Shown here piece after piece: positions 1-12,003 of a stretch of 64,000 nt of DNA. The notes under the pieces were generated by a model. It did no database searches and was not told where the DNA came from. It worked only from the letters and a program-made list of their open reading frames with translations. The stretch's first letter is position 1. Each line of letters opens with the position of its first letter. The stretch is from Cryptomeria japonica. Lineage: Eukaryota > Streptophyta > Pinopsida > Cupressales > Cupressaceae. A program made the translations under genes and the position numbers. The stretch lies in contig NC_081407.1 of NCBI RefSeq assembly GCF_030272615.1, forward strand, positions 270,539,870 to 270,603,869, read 5' to 3'.

Positions 1-1702
1 AATGCCAATGACTGAATGGCCAAATATCAAAGCATCTCCTATAAACGAGTATACTACATCAGGACTTTTCGATATGGCATTTCTGACGTTATTTCCTACT
101 AGTCAATGCGATTGGTTAGAACCTAGAATGAAACAACTACATTTGCATGAATATGTCAAACATTTGATATGATACATAGACAATTGATTTGGAAAACATC
201 CACGGTTTCGTTACTATATGACAAACATGATCATGAGACATCATGCACAAACATCAACTACAGTTTTTGTCAAAAGAGTTTTTCGTGAAATGCCAATCAC
301 TATAATGGAACTTCAAAATCACATAGAAAGTATGCCACAGTCGCACCTAACAGATAGATTGATGCGATTTGGAACTTCTTTAAGGGGTACAAGATCATAT
401 TGGACCAAATGTCGTGCCGAACTAACATGCATGCTTCACCAAATTGGTACATCAACAATTTTCTTTACACTAAGCGCAACATATTTATATTGGCCAGACC
501 TACATGCACTAATGCTAGGAACATCACCGACAACTCCACAAGAAGCACATGCTTGGCGAAAACAAAGTGTTATCGAATACCCTCATATACTTGCACAATA
601 TATGCATTTATGACATTCCATGTTCAGGAAAGACGTTTTAGAGAAAGGAATGGTTGTCATAGACTATTGGTGTAGATATGAATGGAAACATAGGGGGTGA
701 GTGCATGTACATAGGTTCTTGTGGCTACACAGATCACCAGACATGGATAAAATTGATTGGTCAAATGATGAACAAAAAAATATTGCACAAGAATATTTCA
801 ACTTCATTGTTCATGCATGGAATCTGAGGGAAGATAGACACCAAAGAAACATACATGTACTTTAATAATTTTCAATACAATCATATACACATTCATTTTT
901 CTCCTAGATGCTTTAAAATTTTGATAAATAATAAAAGTAATTTTTTTTGCAGTCAATCCATAATTTGCCTTCACATCCATGTTTAAAAAATACAAGACAA
1001 ATAATGGAAATAAATATGGATGATGACTATGAGGAGATAGCGAACACTATAGAAAGACATACAATGTGCAGAGAAGGATCATGTTTATGCGGAAAAAGAG
1101 GAAAGATGTGTTGCAAGTACATATCTCTATTAAGACTAAACATCAAATGATAATAATAATTATTAACATATTCGTTAACCTCATATAACTCTATGTGACT
1201 TATGAAACCTATAGGTATAATTCTCTGTGGCCAATAAATTTAGAAGTCCATCAAAATTGCATGAAGATTTAGAAACTAAAGAGAAGAAATTTGAACCTGC
1301 AAGAAATGATGAGAGAATGAACACACATAATCGATATATTACAACTGTGGAGGGCAAACATAGATTGGCAACCTTTTCTTTCTAAACATGTTGTCATAAA
1401 AAATATTGTGAAGTATGCAGCAAAAGCAGAAAAAAGCTCAGAAAGCTACCAACAAATGCTATTACGACTCACAAATGTTGAAAATCCAATCCAAATGATC
1501 TAGCTTCCAAAGCCTATAGAATGCTTTTAACTGAGACAATCATAGAGAGAGATATTGGAGCACAAGAGATAAGCCATGTGCTCTTAGAATTACCATTGGT
1601 AGAAAGCAACATAAGATTTATCAATCTAAATATATCAACTGAAGTTTTCAAATGTGTAATACAGAATGAAGAAAACAACAACGAAGAGCACACAATACCT
1701 TT
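1..1702 (+). pseudogene. Helitron RepHel protein, Rep (rolling-circle) part, decayed
   Basis: The product would be the HUH-type rolling-circle initiator of a Helitron. Translation in joined frames gives typical Helitron blocks: GLFDMAF and DWLEPRMKQ (1-180), LMRFGTSLRGTRSYW and YWPDLHALM (about 357-520), VIDYWCRYEWKHRG (about 655-697), then the metal-binding HxH as HVH (704-712), directly preceded by a TGA stop at 698-700. The catalytic region reads KNIVKYAAKAEK. The family has two tyrosines here (KYxxKY); the first is Asn (codon 1402-1404) and the second is kept (1414-1416). Two likely introns (about 862-950 and 1109-1213) have recognisable GT/AG ends. Block ERDIGAQEISHVLLELPLV (about 1548-1605) leads to EEHTIP, where a TIR transposon interrupts the gene. 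The 5' end lies before the window. Broken by several stops and frame changes. Confidence 0.9.
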
Positions 1703-1743
1703 GGGTATGTGCACAAAGATGGTGGTCAGAAAAGTGGACACCG
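1703..1743 (+). repeat. Left terminal inverted repeat of the TIR transposon
   Basis: Begins GGGTATGTGCACAAAGATGG, followed by TGGTCAG and then AAAAGTGGACACC. It pairs with 13081-13131 on the opposite strand, with one mismatch in the outer 26 positions and a small length difference before GTGGACAC. Confidence 0.85.
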
Positions 1744-1769
1744 CCCAAAAAAAACTTAGAAAAACAAGT

Positions 1770-1945
1770 AGCGCGTACGCAGTTTTAAAATTTGAAATTC
1801 CCTCGTACGCGCTTAGGTTTGTTTTTCTCGAGCCTAGAAAAGGTAGCGCGTATGAGTTGCTTTTAGGAAAATGAGTGCGTATGCGCTACGCCTAGGAAAA
1901 TGAGCACGTACGAGCTAATAATCCAAATAAAACCGTGTACGCGGT
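1770..1945. repeat. Left subterminal motif cluster (GCGCGTACGC type)
   Basis: Six imperfect copies of a CGTACG-centred motif lie within 175 bp in both orientations: GTAGCGCGTACGCAG, TCGTACGCGCTTAGG, GTAGCGCGTATGAG, GTGCGTATGCGCTACGCC, GCACGTACGAGC and GTGTACGCGGTGCC. Similar copies occur near the right end. Subterminal repeats next to TIRs commonly serve as transposase binding sites in other DNA transposons; that role here is inferred. CpG-rich runs like this are rare elsewhere in this AT-rich window. Confidence 0.65.
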
Positions 1946-2073
1946 GCCTGGTAAAAAAAGTTTTAAAAAAAAAAACTGGGTCTCATTTACCCGTAAATCG
2001 CGTTTTTAACTTCGTTTTTTCCCCATTTTCTCACCTAAACTGTGAACGGGGTGCTAGATTTGTCCTCCAGGCT

Positions 2074-4534
2074 ATGGATCAAGGTTAGTTTTTGTTTATT
2101 TTTGTCTTTCTTTCCGGTTTATGCAATTTGTTTTACATTTTGAATTTAATTTCATTAATTTTGATTAGGTTTTTTCATTTTTGTTTCAAAAACCAGATTC
2201 TTCTAATCCAGAACAAGAACAACCAAATGCACCTCCTGAAAACCCACAAGAACAACCAAATGCACCTCCTGAAAACACATAAGAACAACCCCCAATTCCT
2301 CCTTTTGATCGCACAGCCGAAACACGGGAAGAATTAATTAATCAGTTAGGACAAAATACATCTAAAATCAATAGACTGATTGTAAAATTGAAAACTTCTG
2401 AACTTGACCATCACCAATCCCTCGCCACTAGCCTAGAAACATTATCTAGTGGTGCCATAGTTGTTTCCATAGAAATTACCAAATGGGGAAGCTTTAGGGA
2501 TAGGTGTCGTCAATTCTATGCCAATGGGTTATCATACGATGGAGTAAAAAACAAAAATATTTCTAAACAACAAATATGTGCCCTTTTTGTTGATCCCAAA
2601 ACTGGTCAGTCATTACCTCTTAATTCAAAGAGGTTTCCCATACATTGGTGTACCAATGCGCAGATGAAGAATCTTTTTTGGCAGAGGTGGTGGATGGTCT
2701 TTGATGATCCACCTTGTAATAATTATGAGGTGCCATTATATTTTTTGATAAAAATATATTGTGAGTTTGTGCTCAATGTGCGGCCAAACTATTTTGACAT
2801 GAGAGAGTTTCATGGTAGAGGTGGTGGCTCTGCCCAAGATAGACCTGGAGCTGGAGCCCGCAGGCGATTAGCCGCGGAGAGTCGTCACCCCCTAGCACCC
2901 AAACCCAAGGTGCATTAGGTTGTCCCATTAGAGCTGGAAGAGTCGATGGAGCTATAGACTCTTCAAGCGGCCATAGCATTGACTGGTGCCATCATCCAAC
3001 ATGGGACGTCATTAGCACACCCTATTGTATTGGATGATGAGCCATTAGAGGGCGACAGAGAGCCCATCGAGCATGTGTGTGTCAGTTGCTTTGGGAAATG
3101 CTCAGGGATAGATGATGCAGCCGATGCAGATGGATACTCATATCATCTGTGCATGGTTTGCGGTTGTAGATGTCAGGCTCACATGGTTGAGGATGTCGCG
3201 CTAACAGATGAGTTGATGGACATGGTGTTTGCCCATGAGCCATAGACACAGGTGTGTTGATTTGAATTCATAACATTTTATTTATCAGTCACTTTAAATT
3301 TGTAATTACATAAATGAATTTTCATTTATACATCGATTTGAATTGAGACAAATAATATGCATTTCAGGATGCAGCAGTGGTATCCCATACACCTCTCCCA
3401 GTTACTATAGCTGCAACTTCGATGCCTGAGGTATAAATTTTGTAACATGTTAAAATAGAATAGTACACTTTGAATTCAAAAAAATACAAGATATACTAAC
3501 TATCTTTAATGCTTGGTCCAATTTCTGGTTTGTAGGTGTTGACAGGGGACAAAATGTCCCAGATTGATGACATCACGCTCTCAGCGATCGATTTTGGCCT
3601 ACAAGGCTATACGGTATCATATTTTGTATAACTCTTTTTATGTATTGTTTTGATGGAATATGCAAGTCATTTCATTTTAGATTTTTAAAATTATGTTTAA
3701 TTTATTATCTGTACTAATATCTCATGTTAATTTTGTGTTTTTAGGGTACCCCCTCCGCGTCTAGGGCTCGTCCTAAGAAAAAGAATTCCTCGAAGATGCC
3801 AAAACGCGTGAAGAAGGTAATTGAATACATTTTTAGTTGTACAATTGTTTGAAAATGTTGAAATCAAGTATTAGTTGGGGTTTGTAGATTGATTAGTGTT
3901 TTTTTGTCTATTTTACATGTACAACGGCCATTGAGCTTTGTGGAATGTTGAATGCACCTAATTCACCCGTGGATCAAGAGAGGGCAGAGGTATGTATCTC
4001 TACTTTATTTTCTTGATTTCAAGATTATATGCATGCGTACATGTGAACTTGTGATATATTATAATCTTATAATTTTTTCATACAGGAAATATCCATACCT
4101 ATTTCGTCAATGGCGAACCCTCCTCCTTGCATTGGAGAAGCATCTCAGGATCCGGTACACTTTTGTTTGATATGTAAAATTAATTGTTTTTAACCTTCAA
4201 TACTTATCATTATATTAATTGTATTTAATCTTTGTACATTTTTTGTATAGGTAATAGTGACAATTTCTACATCGATGGTGAGCCATCCTCAGTCCATTGG
4301 AGAAGCATCTCAGGCACAGGTACGTCATTGTTCTCTATATTATAGCTTTTAAGTGTTTTTGATATATTTATGTTAATACATTGTATTAATTGTACATTTA
4401 ATCTACAATAGACTCCTTCGTGGTATGGCCATAACGTGGATCCATTTAAGTATGTCTTCAAGAAAACTCCTAAGAGTGACAAGGAGTCTATTGAGAGGAG
4501 AGCAAAGACATTAGCTCCTGGATCAGCCGATGAG
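2074..4534 (+). pseudogene. Multi-exon gene of unknown function carried by the TIR transposon
   Basis: Not recognised. It starts MDQ at 2074 and splices at 2083/2197. Then comes a long exon (2197-3251): two copies of EQPNAPPEN, a region KWGSFRDRCRQFY...ICALFVDPKTGQ...RFPIHWC...NLFWQRWWMVFDDPP, an Arg/Gly-rich stretch, and a Cys-rich block CVSCFGKC...CMVCGCRC that could bind zinc. Short exons with GT/AG borders follow: 3368-3430, 3536-3613, 3745-3816 (basic, PKKKNSSKMPKRVKK), one ending 3989 (its acceptor is unclear), 4086-4154, 4251-4319 and 4412-4534. The 4086 and 4251 exons are near-duplicates (both contain GEASQ). In-frame stops at about 2280, 2916, 2952 and 3243 are TAA or TAG where CAA or CAG is expected. 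It converges on the transposase, so it is likely a second transposon protein. The 3' end runs into the 359-bp repeats. Confidence 0.6.
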
Positions 4535-4637
4535 GTAATCTACATTTCAATTGCAAAGGAATTAAAGTTAAATGCATAGTTATATTGTTAATTGTGAACT
4601 ATTTTCTACAAAAGAATTCTAACTTGGCTTTTGAATT

Positions 4638-5765
4638 GCATCCCAAAGCACTAGAAGGTCGAGAGTCATACCCTACCGGTGCGATCTCTCGAGTGCCCTA
4701 AGTCCAAAAAATTGTCAAAATTTGACAGACTATTTCTTCCAATCCAGGACACATACGGTCGATCTGTTTGATCTCGTGGGGTCACATGAGGCTCCTCTAC
4801 AATGGCCTATCTCATTTTTCGATAACTCAGAGCCATTTTCAATTAGTAGCATTTTTTCGCCTGCTCCAAAAATCGTCAGTTGCTTGCAAGGAAAAGTTGC
4901 AAGATTGGCTAGAATTTATTCGGTTCGTCGTATGCACAAACCGACGTTGCGAGCGCGTTCAGGTGGGAAGGTTTACGCTAGGCATGCCCCTGTCGTGCAT
5001 CCCAAAGCACCAGAACGTCGAGAGTCATACCCTACCAGTGCGATCTCTCAACTGCCCTAAGTCTAAAAAATTGTCAAAATTTGACAGACTGTTTTTTCCA
5101 ATCCAGAACACATACGGTCGATTTGTTTGATCTCGTGGGGTCATGTGAGGCTCCTCTATAATGGCCTATCTCAGTTTTTGATGACTCGGAGCCATTTTCA
5201 ATTAGTAGCATTTTTCCGCTTGCTCCAAAAACCGTCAGTTGCTTGCAAGGAAAAGTTGCAAGATTGGCTAGAATTGATTTGGTTCTCCGTATGCACAAAC
5301 CAACATCGCGAGCGTGTCCGGGTGGACAGGTTTACGCTAGGCATGCCCCTATCATGTATCCCAAAGCACCAGAACGTTGAGAGTCATACCCTACCGATGC
5401 GATCTCTCAAGTGCCCTAAGTCCAAAAAATTGTTAAAATTTGACGAACTGTTTCTTCCAATCCAGGACACATATGATCGATCTGTTTGATCTCATGGGGT
5501 TACATGAGGCTCCTCTACAATGGCCTATCTTGGTTTTTGACGACTCGGATCCATTTTCAATCTAGCATTTTTTTGCCTGCTCCAAAAACCGTCGGTTGCT
5601 TGCAAGGAAAAGTTGCAAGATTGGCTAGAATTGATTCAGTTTGTCGTATGCACAAACCGACGTCGCGAGCACATCTAGGTGGGAAATTTTACGATAGGCA
5701 TGCCCCTATCGTGCATCCCAAAGCACCAAAACTTCGAGAGTCATACCCCACCGATGCAATGTAAA
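4638..5765. repeat. Tandem array, 3.1 copies of a 359-bp unit
   Basis: Unit starts (GCATCCCAAAGCAC or a close variant) fall at 4638, 4997, 5356 and 5713, giving periods of 359, 359 and 357 bp. Copies look closely similar by eye, with scattered substitutions. Each holds open stretches of about 90-120 codons at equivalent places, but frames and ends shift between copies, so coding is unlikely. The array follows the last recognisable exon of the plus-strand transposon gene. Confidence 0.9.
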
Positions 5766-6060
5766 AGTTGCTCGACAACTTTTTTGACAATTTTTTTGAC
5801 AACAATGACAATTTTTGCTCAAATTGTATCTAGTCTCAATCTATGACCCCTATGACCCGATAATGACTCAAATAATTATCCATGATTATACAAGAATCAA
5901 GAATGCTCAAGATTGACCAGGGACACATCACATATACTCAAAACATAGTCACAAAACATTGACACACAAAATAGTCACAAAATATTATCACATATTATTC
6001 AAAAATTTGCCTCTAAATATGGTCAAATCAGTTCTTGGCTATTTGATTATACAAAAAATT
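5766..6060. other. AT-rich spacer, no gene seen
   Basis: AT-rich sequence with the short direct repeats GACAATTTTT and CACAAAA. No coding signal seen. Confidence 0.6.
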
Positions 6061-6067
6061 GTCTTAC

Positions 6068-6400
6068 AAATCATCTCATGGGCTTTTATACAAAATTTGG
6101 CATTACAATATGTGTGATTCAGCTCATCGCCATTTTAATATACAAATCATCTCATGGGCTTTTATACAAAATTTGGCATTACAATATGTGTGATTCAGCT
6201 CATCATCATTTTAATATACAAATCATCTCATGGGCTTTTATACAAAATTTGGCATTACAATTTGTGTGATTCAGCTCATCGTCGTTTTAATATACAAAAT
6301 TTGGCATGTACATATGTACAAATCAGCTCATTGCCACTTAAATATACAAAATTATGCCCCTAAACATGTAAAAATCAGCTCATGGGCATTTATATATACA
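6068..6400. repeat. 76-bp tandem repeat, about 3 copies plus degenerate tail
   Basis: CAAATCATCTCATGGGCTTT recurs at 6068, 6144 and 6220 (exact 76-bp spacing). Shorter diverged versions with AAATCAGCTCAT...AAATATAC continue to about 6400. It lies just beyond the 3' end of the minus-strand transposase. Confidence 0.9.
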
Positions 6401-6473
6401 AAAAATGAATATAGAACAATTCGTCGATGATTTATACAAAACTCTCAAAATCATTCTACTCTGAACCGTAGAA

Positions 6474-9401
6474 TCAATCAAGTAAGCCTTCAGGATCGGC
6501 TCTAACCCGTATTGTGTCAAGTATTGCCTCGTGGTCAGATTCATGAACTTTCCATAAAATCTTGTTATGAGGTCTACCACGATACTTCATCAAATGAATA
6601 TTTGTTGCAACAACAAGGTTAGAGAAATGAAGAATATGTCTGTGTGTTTCAAAGTCCTCAAACAACCAAACATCATAATTCTTGATAGGGTATCTCTGAA
6701 GCCATGTTCATGCCACGACAATAGACCCTATTGGGTACTCAATACCCTCTCCGTCAATGATTGTGGTTGTCAATTTTCTTTTAGGCTCAACACAACGACA
6801 CAAATAGTAATTTGTTCCTTCTTCATTGTTCTCTTCTGCAACAACTGCATACACATGACCTGCATTTTATAAAGTGTTAATTAATACCAAAAATAAAGTA
6901 TGATGTACAACAAAATGAACCAAAAAGAATACTTGCAAAAAAATTAACTCAAAAAATCACCTGAATCCACTAGGTCAGATACATAGTCAAAATCCACTGA
7001 TGTCTCCATCTGGCTCAATTGTAGTGCTTTGGGAATTTGATATGAATCAGTGGGAACCAACTATCTACAAGACCATTTGTCAACTCACTCTTCTGATTCA
7101 CATTCTTCCCACAAACAATACATGCATGAAGAGCAAAAACATACCATCTGTCTCATATAAATTACCAGTGAACTTGAATTTGAACTCATAAATGAGTGCA
7201 TGTCACCTGATCCTACAACTGTACAACAATCTAGATAGTTTTCAATGTTAGATTCAGTGATCAACCAAAAATATCTATGAACCAATGATGTACCTGGATT
7301 GCCTAGACCCATCGTAGACTTACACCATCGCACAATTGTTTCTGCATCTACCAACTCAGCACCACCTTCGTACATCAATTCTTCCCTGGCTAGGGCTCTT
7401 TTCACTCATGCTCCTGCACCATCGTGCTCTCCCTTACCATGTCCAACCTTAGTGAAATTCCAAAAATATTGTACACCGCTTGTCACATGCATCCTTGTCA
7501 ACCAATAAAACATCCTTGCATTCTTGAATTGTGTGGTGCAATTATCTGATCATATTAAGTGTCAGTTGTATCGTATGTTCCTTTCCCTTAAACTATCATA
7601 GAAAACTTTAAAGCATCCTTGTACAAAGTCCGATGAATCAGTACGATCATCACTTATGTAGAAGTGATACTCTCTTACAACCTTTCTATCCTCCTCTGTG
7701 CTATCATCTGCATGCATGAATGCTATGTGTACAAAAATAGAAACTTGTGTAGAGTGATAATACATGGATTGTACTTCATTTTGAGGTTGTAGTGTATAAT
7801 TTTCAGCGAAATCAACGATAGAGACAATGGTGCCAAGAGGAAATGTGTCCTTACATAACTTGAATTGCTCATCTAACCATCGAGCTCTATGTGTGTATGC
7901 ATTATGTACTCATAAACTAGTTTCTCTTGAAACATTTTCATAAATTGAGTTACACATATATCATTTTTCACTAGCTCATATCTCTTCAAATCTTTTCCAT
8001 CTTTAACTCCATATGTGACTGTCTTATATTTTCTGAAAGAAACTAGTTTCGTACCAATTTCATGTGCGCTCTCCAAATGTATGCATCTTGGTAAACGTCG
8101 CAAACCACCACATATAGCACAAGAACCTTCCAAACAAGGCATCTTATAATAAATGCAACCATCATATCTATTACACAGCACACTTGAAATAAATTCTCTT
8201 GCCGACTTAGGAGGTGCTTGTATATTACATTCCTACAAAACATCGTTAGTGTACAAAGTAGAACAAATATGATGAAAAAAATCATAATGCATGGAAAATT
8301 CAATATGCATCCTACAACAACACGTGGTGCGTACATGATTAATCTTAATATAACAAGGTTTTGCTATTTCAAAAAATCTTTGAGAAATTTTTATTTGAGG
8401 AAACTTTTGAAGGAATCTCTCATAAAATTTAGTTTGAGTCATATCCAAATAGTGTTTCGCATGTGGCTCATGATTTTTAGACCCAATTTGCCTTCTAACA
8501 ACATCTCTTTGGTTGGGCGATACTCTTGTGTTGTCATGCCAAAAATTTTCAATTAATGTTTTTAGTGCATCTACAACAACCTTGTCTTTGCGTGGTAGTC
8601 TACCCGAGAATGCCCAAAGAGAATTATTGTTAGGTTCCTCTATTTGTTTTCGCCTCTTTAATGCTTTACTTAATGTTGTTCTGCTAACGTTTAATGACTT
8701 ACTTGTTTTGCTTATCAAACGATCTTTTTTTATTTTCTTGCTCATTATGGTTGATGTAATGACACGTCGAGTAGCATTAGAATCTTTACTACGTGATTTT
8801 GAACCAATAGATTGATATGCATCAAATAGATTTCTGACAATAGTTCTTTCACTATTACTTTCAGATGATCTTAGGCCTGGAATTTTCATTGTCTCTCTAA
8901 AATTCAAATTTTTAATCATTTGAACAATTAATTGACATCTTGCGGTTTGATTTAAGTTTTTAAAATAGTTTTGCCATATTCTTTTAAACATTCTCCTACA
9001 AGTTCGTTCATTCATTTTATTGGGCATTGACTTCAATATATTCTCATCAATGTCAATTAGATACTTTGGTTTCCTACGAATGATTCTAGGAGGTGTTAAC
9101 ATCGGTGCACTATGTACATTCAATTCATCAAGTAGAGAAGGTGTAATATGTTCATCATTTAATTGATTATTCAATGCGGTATCTTCTTCAATTGCATTAG
9201 GTTCAAACGGTAAATTATCAAATGTTTGTTCTTCAATTGCATTAGGTGCATTATATTCGTTTGGTAAATTGAATTGAGATGTTGAGGATGACATACCTTC
9301 TTCTCCCATTGTTCTTATGTCACACAATTTCTTCATACGCTGCTTTGTCTTTCCTTTTGAGCCTCTCGTTGTTCCATCGTTCCTCGTTTGTTATTTCCCA
9401 T
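6474..9401 (-). pseudogene. DDE-type transposase of the TIR transposon, decayed
   Basis: Minus-strand order: an N-terminus at 9401 or 9336, an acidic region, and a helix-turn-helix-like stretch SKTSKSLNVSRTTLSKALK (about 8710-8650). Then come FSGRLPRKDKVVVDAL, the Cys/His motif TCCCRMHIEF (about 8320), CLEGSCAICGG (about 8120), SIVDFAENYTLQ (first Asp, about 7815), HSTQVSIFVHI, YISDD, SDNCTTQFKN (second Asp, about 7540), WNF, GHGKGEHDGAGA (about 7440) and a C-terminal block HVYAVVAEENNEEG...KYRGRP (6850-6474). From memory, this ordered set recurs in a widespread, mostly unannotated eukaryotic transposase-like family. Breaks: TAG at about 8233, a frameshift at the CACACATA run near 7890, another near 7555, TGA at about 7425 and TGA at about 6715. 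At least one or two introns lie at 6860-7000 and 7085-7200. Substrate would be the element's own TIRs. Confidence 0.75.
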
Positions 9402-9614
9402 GGTTGATATCGGTTGACCTAAATAGAATCATATTACATATATAGGTAAAGAAAAGTTCAAAAATAAATAAATAACCATAAATATGCATCTTATCACTAT
9501 TTTTTGGAATCAAACTATTAAACAATCACAATTCAATCATTTGAAACCATGCAAAAACAAAAACTAATAAAAACAACAATTCAATCATTTGAAATCATGC
9601 AAAAACAAAAAAAT

Positions 9615-9957
9615 TCACTTACTTTTATGTATACAACAGTGATAGAAGTGCAAACATAGTTCTAGTGGGGCCTTCAACGACCTCAAAAACTTCTTTTGAG
9701 GTCGTGAGGCTCTTGGGCAACTAAAACTATGTCTATAAACTGTGTACACTTTGTTAGACCATAAAATGTTGACAAGCCCAACGGTATTTTTTTTTTCCCA
9801 TTCTGGGGCTGATAAGTAGTGTGTACGCTCTACTAAGCCTAAAAATGTTATCACATGGTAACGAATAATGGGAATAGTACCACATACCGCGCTACTGAGC
9901 CTTAAAAAAGTTATGGTAGGGCAGGGAACCTAATAGTTTTAGTACCTCGTACGTGCT

Positions 9958-9958
<1 letters not shown>
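9615..9958. repeat. Block partly duplicated at 11841-11897, with CGTACG-type motifs
   Basis: ATTCACTTACTTTTATG...GATAGAAGTGCAAACATAG...GTGGGG resembles ATTCACTTACTTCTATAGAAGTGCAGACACAG...GTGGGG at 11841-11897. In both places a GA tract follows. Motifs GTGTACGCTCTAC, CATACCGCGCTAC and TCGTACGTGCTATTG at 9817-9960 resemble the subterminal motifs of the element. An internal duplication within the transposon is inferred. Confidence 0.55.
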
Positions 9959-10048
<90 letters not shown>

Positions 10049-10127
10049 GAGAGGACAGGTAGAGAGAGGGAGAGAGGTAGAGGGAGGGAGAGAGTGAGAG
10101 AAGAGGGGGGGTAGGAGAGAAGATGGG

Positions 10128-10189
<62 letters not shown>

Positions 10190-10305
10190 AGGGAGAGAGG
10201 GAAGGAGGGAGAGGGAGAGAAGAGGGGGGGAAGGGAGAGAGAGGGAGAGAGGGAGAGAAGAGGGGGGGAGGGAGAGAGAGGGTGAGAGGTAGAGGTAGAG
10301 GGAGG

Positions 10306-10351
<46 letters not shown>

Positions 10352-10480
10352 AGAGAAGAGAGAAGAGAGAAGAGAGAGGGGGAGGGAGAGGAGGGAGAGG
10401 AGAGGAAGAGAGAGGGAGAGAGAGAGAGAAGAGGGGGGAAGGGAGAGGTAGAGGGAGGAGAGTGGGAGAGAAGAAGGGGT

Positions 10481-10522
<42 letters not shown>

Positions 10523-10664
10523 GAAGGGAGGGAGAGGGAGGGAGAGGATGAGGGAGGAAGGGAGAGAGGGAGAGAAGAGGGGGGAGGGTAGAGAGAGAGA
10601 GAGAGTAGAGAGAGTGAGAGAAGAGGGGGGTGGGAGAGAAGAAGGGGTATGGAGGAAGGGGAAG

Positions 10665-10725
<61 letters not shown>

Positions 10726-10990
10726 GGAAGGAGGAAGGAGGGAGAGGGAGAGAGAGGGAGAGGGAGAGAAGAGGGGGGAAGGGAGGGAGGGATAGGGGAG
10801 AGGGAGAGAGAGGGAGAGGAGAAGGAGAGGGAGAGAGAGGGAGAGGGAGAGAAGAGGGGGGAAGGGAGAGGTAGAGGGAGGGAGAGAGGGAGAGAAGAGG
10901 GGGGAGGGAAGGTAGAGAGAGGGAGAGAGGTAGAGGGAGGTAGAGAGAGAGAGAGAGAAGAGGGGGGTGGGAGAGAAGAAGGGGTATGGA

Positions 10991-11061
<71 letters not shown>

Positions 11062-11089
11062 AGAGTAGGGGGAAGGGAAAGAGGAGGGG
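9959..11089. repeat. 1.1-kb GA-rich purine tract with higher-order repeats
   Basis: Almost every base on the plus strand is G or A. Pure (GA)n blocks alternate with GGGGGGAGGGAGAG blocks. A phrase close to GGGAGAGAAGAAGGGGTATGGA recurs near 10105, 10458, 10627 and 10955, so the tract was amplified in units larger than GA. Both strands are open here, giving Arg/Glu or Leu/Ser polymers of no coding meaning. Long purine runs with mirror symmetry can form triplex DNA; that is general knowledge, not shown here. Confidence 0.95.
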
Positions 11090-11109
11090 TCTTAAGGGGT
11101 CATAAGATA

Positions 11110-11166
11110 CCATATGACCTCTTAGGAAACAATACGACCTCTAATGACACCTAAGGGGTCATATGG
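11110..11166. repeat. Inverted repeat, 17-bp arms
   Basis: CCATATGACCTCTTAGG (11110-11126) pairs with CCTAAGGGGTCATATGG (11150-11166), with one mismatch and a 23-bp loop. Confidence 0.8.
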
Positions 11167-11840
11167 TGGGCTAATAAAAGTTATATATAAAATTTAAAGT
11201 TATGAATAGAACATCATACAACGAGACTCCAAGCGAACAAACAACGAGGCTTCACTAAAAAGCAAGTGTAAGAGATTGACCTAACCCTAAGAGTACTGCC
11301 TAAGTTCTAAAACATATGATGATATTAAATTTGCAAGGTTATAAGACTGATCTCGATTGTGACTATAGGAATTACACACTTGATTTCTTTCATGGGTATG
11401 TACCATTCTAAGTTGTTTGACAAGTGATGATCATCATATACTACCACTACCATGCATACAACAAACTTTAATTTCTTTAGGTGACAGGCGTTGTGTAACA
11501 ACATGGGAACTCTCGCATACCCACCACTATCATTCTACAGGACATCATCTGTGTTACTCTCCCTCTTTCTCTTACCACCTGTTGTTTTCTTCTGAAAAAC
11601 ATATTGCAGGTACTCTGACTCATCATGTTGCTTTGTTGACACTATTTTCCACATCTGCTCTGCTCATTAAAAAAACATTCGAGAAGAATATTGCTACAAG
11701 TTTCCTTGTTTGTCACGATAATACACTCGTGGTTCAATTTCAAACCCTATTCCTCCTATTCAATATACACACAAAAATTCATCAGTCAATTTTTTTAGGA
11801 GAGGATACATGATAAAAATCAAAGAGGAAGTTGCAGACAA
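11167..11840. other. No gene recognised inside the TIR transposon
   Basis: One 131-codon open stretch (11417-11812) is His/Ser/Thr-rich with no recognised domain and no support for expression. It is treated as chance. Confidence 0.5.
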
Positions 11841-11914
11841 GAAATAAATTCACTTACTTCTATAGAAGTGCAGACACAGTTGCAGTGGGGTATGGAGGGA
11901 GGGGGGTAGAGAAG

Positions 11915-11918
<4 letters not shown>

Positions 11919-12003
<85 letters not shown>

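Noticed and set aside
4722-5764. Three successive 90-120 codon ORFs as a gene family
   Set aside because: They arise from one 359-bp tandem unit; frames and ends shift between copies and no domain is recognisable.
6567-6872. Plus-strand 101-codon ORF
   Set aside because: It lies antisense to the C-terminal block of the TIR-element transposase, which has the better coding match.
9956-11154. Long ORFs on both strands (Leu/Ser and Arg/Glu polymers)
   Set aside because: They are translations of (GA)n purine repeats and have no coding character.
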